Source: Bacteroidota bacterium
Lineage (GTDB): Bacteria > Bacteroidota > Bacteroidia > B-17B0 > B-17BO
Direction: 5' to 3'
Assembly: GCA_025356715.1 (NCBI GenBank)
Contig: JANXRU010000104.1
Span: 1-8,337 of the forward strand
Length of the DNA stretch: 8,337 nt
Under the pieces are notes generated by a model. The model worked only from the letters and a program-made list of their open reading frames with translations. It was not told the DNA's origin and searched no databases. The position numbers were made by a program, and so were the translations under genes. The stretch's first letter is position 1. Each line of letters starts with the position of its first letter. Of this stretch, positions 6,553-8,337 are shown in pieces.

Positions 6553-7857
6553 ATGTTAAAAAAACGAGTAGTAGTAACAGGGATGTCTATCAATTGTCCA
6601 ATAGGAGATAATTTAGATAGTTTTATAGAAAATTTATTAGCAGGAAAATCAGCACTTCGTAACTGGAAAACCTTAGATTCTTCAAAAATTTATTCTAAAG
6701 TTGGCGGAGATTTAGGTGATTATGATATTAACACAAAAATAGAGAGTTATAAAGGTCAAATCCCTGATGATGTATATGCTCGATTTGAAAAATTAGGAAA
6801 AAAATCACCTTGGGCTGTAGCTATATCTTTACAAACAGCTGTTGAAGCTTTTAAAGATGCTAATTATTTAGATCAAATTAAAGACGGAAATAATATTGCT
6901 ACTATTGTAGCTGGACATAATTTAAATCAGAAATATACGTTTGAAAATCACGAAGCATTTAATGATGACCCTGATTATGTAGATGGATTATTTGCATTGT
7001 ATGGATTAGATACTCATCACGTAGGTTCTGTTACTGATATTTTACAATTACATGGCCCTGCTTATACGGTTGGTGCTGCTTGTGCGAGTGGTAATGTAGC
7101 AATGCGTTGTGCTGTTGATGAAATTCAATTACACGATGTAAATGTTGCGGCTGTTTGCGCACCAGTTTTAGACTACTCTCAATTAGACATGCAAGGCATG
7201 GCTATTTTAGGAGCTATTTCTTATAAATCATTTAACGACGACCCTACAAAAGCAAGTCGTCCGTACGATACAAAACGCGAAGGCTTTGTGCCAACTCATG
7301 GTGCGGCTGTTTTAATTTTAGAAGAGTACGAACATGCTATTGCTCGTGGTGCAAAAATTTATGCTGAAATATTAGGTGTTGAATCATCGTCTGATGGTTG
7401 TCATTTACCTCAACCATCTCGTATTGGTCAAGCTCGTTTAATGAATCGTTTATTAAAAAACTGTAATGTAAAAGCTGAAGAAGTTGATTATATCAGCGCA
7501 CACGCTACATCTACGCCATTAGGAGATTTAACTGAATTGCGTTCTATTAAAGATGTGTTTGGAGAGCATGCTAAAACATTAAAAATTAATGCGCCAAAAT
7601 CTATGTTAGGTCATACGTGTTGGTCGGCAGCAACTGTAGAAACAGTAGCGGCTATCTTACAAATGAATCGTAACGAATTGCACCCGTCAATTAATATCGA
7701 TAATTTGGACCCAGAAGTTGATGTTGATGTTTGTAGAAATGAACGTAAAAAACATAACATAGAAATTTTATTAAAAAACTCGTTTGGTTTTGGCGGATTA
7801 AACTGTATCAGCTTAATAAAAAAATACAAAGGAGCAGGAAATGTTTTACCTAAATAA
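6553..7857 (+). CDS. FabF-like beta-ketoacyl-ACP synthase (stand-alone KS)
   Basis: A thiolase-fold condensing enzyme of 434 residues, expected to join an acyl thioester to malonyl-ACP with loss of CO2. It starts like FabF (KRVVVTGMSINCPIGD, 4-19). The nucleophile is Cys177 in GAACASGN; His317 in AHATSTPLGD and His354 in KSMLGHTCWSAA (with Lys349) complete the Cys-His-His set, and NSFGFGG (409-415) is the normal C-terminal loop. All catalytic parts are present, so it should be active. Two regions depart from FabF: the usual FVMGEGAG loop reads FVPTHGAA (245-252), and the pocket-side segment is SSDGCHLPQPSR (279-290). These variants remind me of free-standing KSs in polyketide clusters, which fits the AT upstream; this is recollection, not a search. 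The start is 67 bp after the dehydratase stop in AT-rich sequence. A terminator follows. Confidence 0.92.
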   Translation: MLKKRVVVTGMSINCPIGDNLDSFIENLLAGKSALRNWKTLDSSKIYSKVGGDLGDYDINTKIESYKGQIPDDVYARFEKLGKKSPWAVAISLQTAVEAFKDANYLDQIKDGNNIATIVAGHNLNQKYTFENHEAFNDDPDYVDGLFALYGLDTHHVGSVTDILQLHGPAYTVGAACASGNVAMRCAVDEIQLHDVNVAAVCAPVLDYSQLDMQGMAILGAISYKSFNDDPTKASRPYDTKREGFVPTHGAAVLILEEYEHAIARGAKIYAEILGVESSSDGCHLPQPSRIGQARLMNRLLKNCNVKAEEVDYISAHATSTPLGDLTELRSIKDVFGEHAKTLKINAPKSMLGHTCWSAATVETVAAILQMNRNELHPSINIDNLDPEVDVDVCRNERKKHNIEILLKNSFGFGGLNCISLIKKYKGAGNVLPK

Positions 7858-7881
7858 TTAAACAAATACTTTAGTATATAG

Positions 7882-7915
7882 AAAATAGCCTTTTTTACAC
7901 AAAGGCTATTTTTTT
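7882..7915 (+). terminator. Strong intrinsic terminator between ketosynthase and ketoreductase genes
   Basis: AAAATAGCCTTT (7882-7893) and AAAGGCTATTTT (7901-7912) form a perfect 12-bp stem with the 7-base loop TTTACAC. The T-run (7909-7915) overlaps the stem's right arm and continues beyond it. It begins 24 bases after the ketosynthase stop and ends about 30 bases before the ketoreductase ATG. The A-rich left flank makes it potentially bidirectional. Confidence 0.85.
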
Positions 7916-7945
7916 ATTTAAATCAAATACATTAAAAAACAGAAT

Positions 7946-8337
7946 ATGAAAATTTTTATCACTGGTGGATCAAGAGGTATAGGTTATGCAACTATGATGA
8001 TGGCATTAAAACGCGGACATGATGTAGCCTTTACTTATAACAATCCAAATACTGATGTACAAAAAATTATAGATGAAGCAAAACGAATTGCTCCTAGTCA
8101 ATTATGTAAAGGTTATTTGTTAAACGTTCGTTATAACGATCAAGTAGTTGATGTTGTAGATGCTGTATTAGATGATTTCGATACAATTGATACCGTAATT
8201 AATAATGCTGGCATAAACAGAAACAACTTAGCATTTAGTATGACGGATGATGAGTGGGATGACGTTATCGGTACAAATTTAAGTGGTGCATTTTATGTGA
8301 TACGTGCGTTTTTACCAACGTTTTTAGCTAATCGCAA
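7946..8337 (+). CDS. 3-oxoacyl-ACP reductase, FabG-like SDR (partial, cut by window end)
   Basis: The first 130 residues of a short-chain dehydrogenase/reductase, probably the NADPH-dependent ketoreductase that turns the ketosynthase product into a 3-hydroxyacyl-ACP for the dehydratase. It begins with a Rossmann fold: TGGSRGIG (6-13, the TGxxxGIG dinucleotide motif), then NNAG (86-89) and Asn111 in IGTNLSGAFY, the structural/catalytic Asn of the family. The active-site Ser and YxxxK lie beyond the window, so catalytic completeness cannot be judged; about 240-250 residues in total would be normal. There is no Arg directly after the second strand (AFTYNN, 28-33), a position that often helps choose NADPH. 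It follows a strong terminator with no recognisable promoter in the short gap, yet same strand and matching chemistry tie it to the genes upstream. Confidence 0.88.
   Translation, partial: MKIFITGGSRGIGYATMMMALKRGHDVAFTYNNPNTDVQKIIDEAKRIAPSQLCKGYLLNVRYNDQVVDVVDAVLDDFDTIDTVINNAGINRNNLAFSMTDDEWDDVIGTNLSGAFYVIRAFLPTFLANR

Noticed and set aside
7611..7865. Minus-strand 84-codon frame opposite the ketosynthase C-terminus
   Set aside because: It is opposite the conserved GHTCWSAA and NSFGFGG regions and has no family resemblance.
5060..8337. HMG-CoA-synthase beta-branching cassette
   Set aside because: No HMG-CoA synthase or enoyl-CoA hydratase gene is visible, and the ketosynthase keeps its Cys where cassette KSs have Ser. 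It could only be revived by sequence beyond the right edge.
5060..8337. Flexirubin/dialkylresorcinol or aryl-polyene cluster
   Set aside because: The KS, DH and KR would fit, but no ammonia-lyase, DarA/DarB-like, acyltransferase/thioesterase or ACP gene is in the window, and a dedicated malonyl transacylase is not a usual member.

Overview
This AT-rich window reads as a chromosomal segment from a member of the Bacteroidota, most likely Flavobacteriia or a close relative. Three things point there: a type IX secretion (gliding-motility type, type B) C-terminal sorting domain on a large secreted protein, the gene order [ftsH-like]–rsfS–birA that is familiar from that group, and promoter-like TTTG / TAnnTTTG elements in place of obvious -35/-10 boxes and Shine-Dalgarno sequences.

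Left part (1-1608): two minus-strand genes, the N-terminus of a cytoplasmic-looking protein that is probably FtsH (by position only) and the ribosomal silencing factor RsfS, here with a long Lys/Ala-rich N-terminal extension. They are divergent from a plus-strand, single-function biotin–protein ligase (birA). A 79-bp intergenic region separates rsfS and birA.

Middle part (1734-4837): a two-gene unit joined by a TAATG stop/start overlap. The first gene encodes a small exported protein that looks like a thioredoxin fold without its CxxC. The second encodes an 870-residue secreted, multi-Ig/PKD-repeat protein with a type B T9SS sorting domain. A weak AT-rich hairpin follows it.

Right part (5060-8337, running off the end): a plus-strand set of stand-alone fatty-acid/polyketide-type enzymes: a malonyl-CoA:ACP transacylase resembling the discrete acyltransferases of trans-AT polyketide pathways, a FabZ-like hotdog dehydratase, a FabF-like ketosynthase with complete Cys-His-His chemistry but a changed loop, and (partial) a FabG-like ketoreductase. 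Together these cover loading, condensation, ketoreduction and dehydration, so they look like a dedicated type II pathway; no acyl carrier protein or enoyl reductase is seen inside the window. A strong intrinsic terminator stands between the ketosynthase and the ketoreductase, so the genes are probably not expressed as one simple transcript.

No tRNA, rRNA, CRISPR array, insertion sequence or attachment site was recognised. No gene-free stretch exceeds 300 bases; the longest is the 222-bp gap at 4838-5059. The most interesting part is the right-hand type II KS/AT/DH/KR locus, whose product cannot be named from this window.
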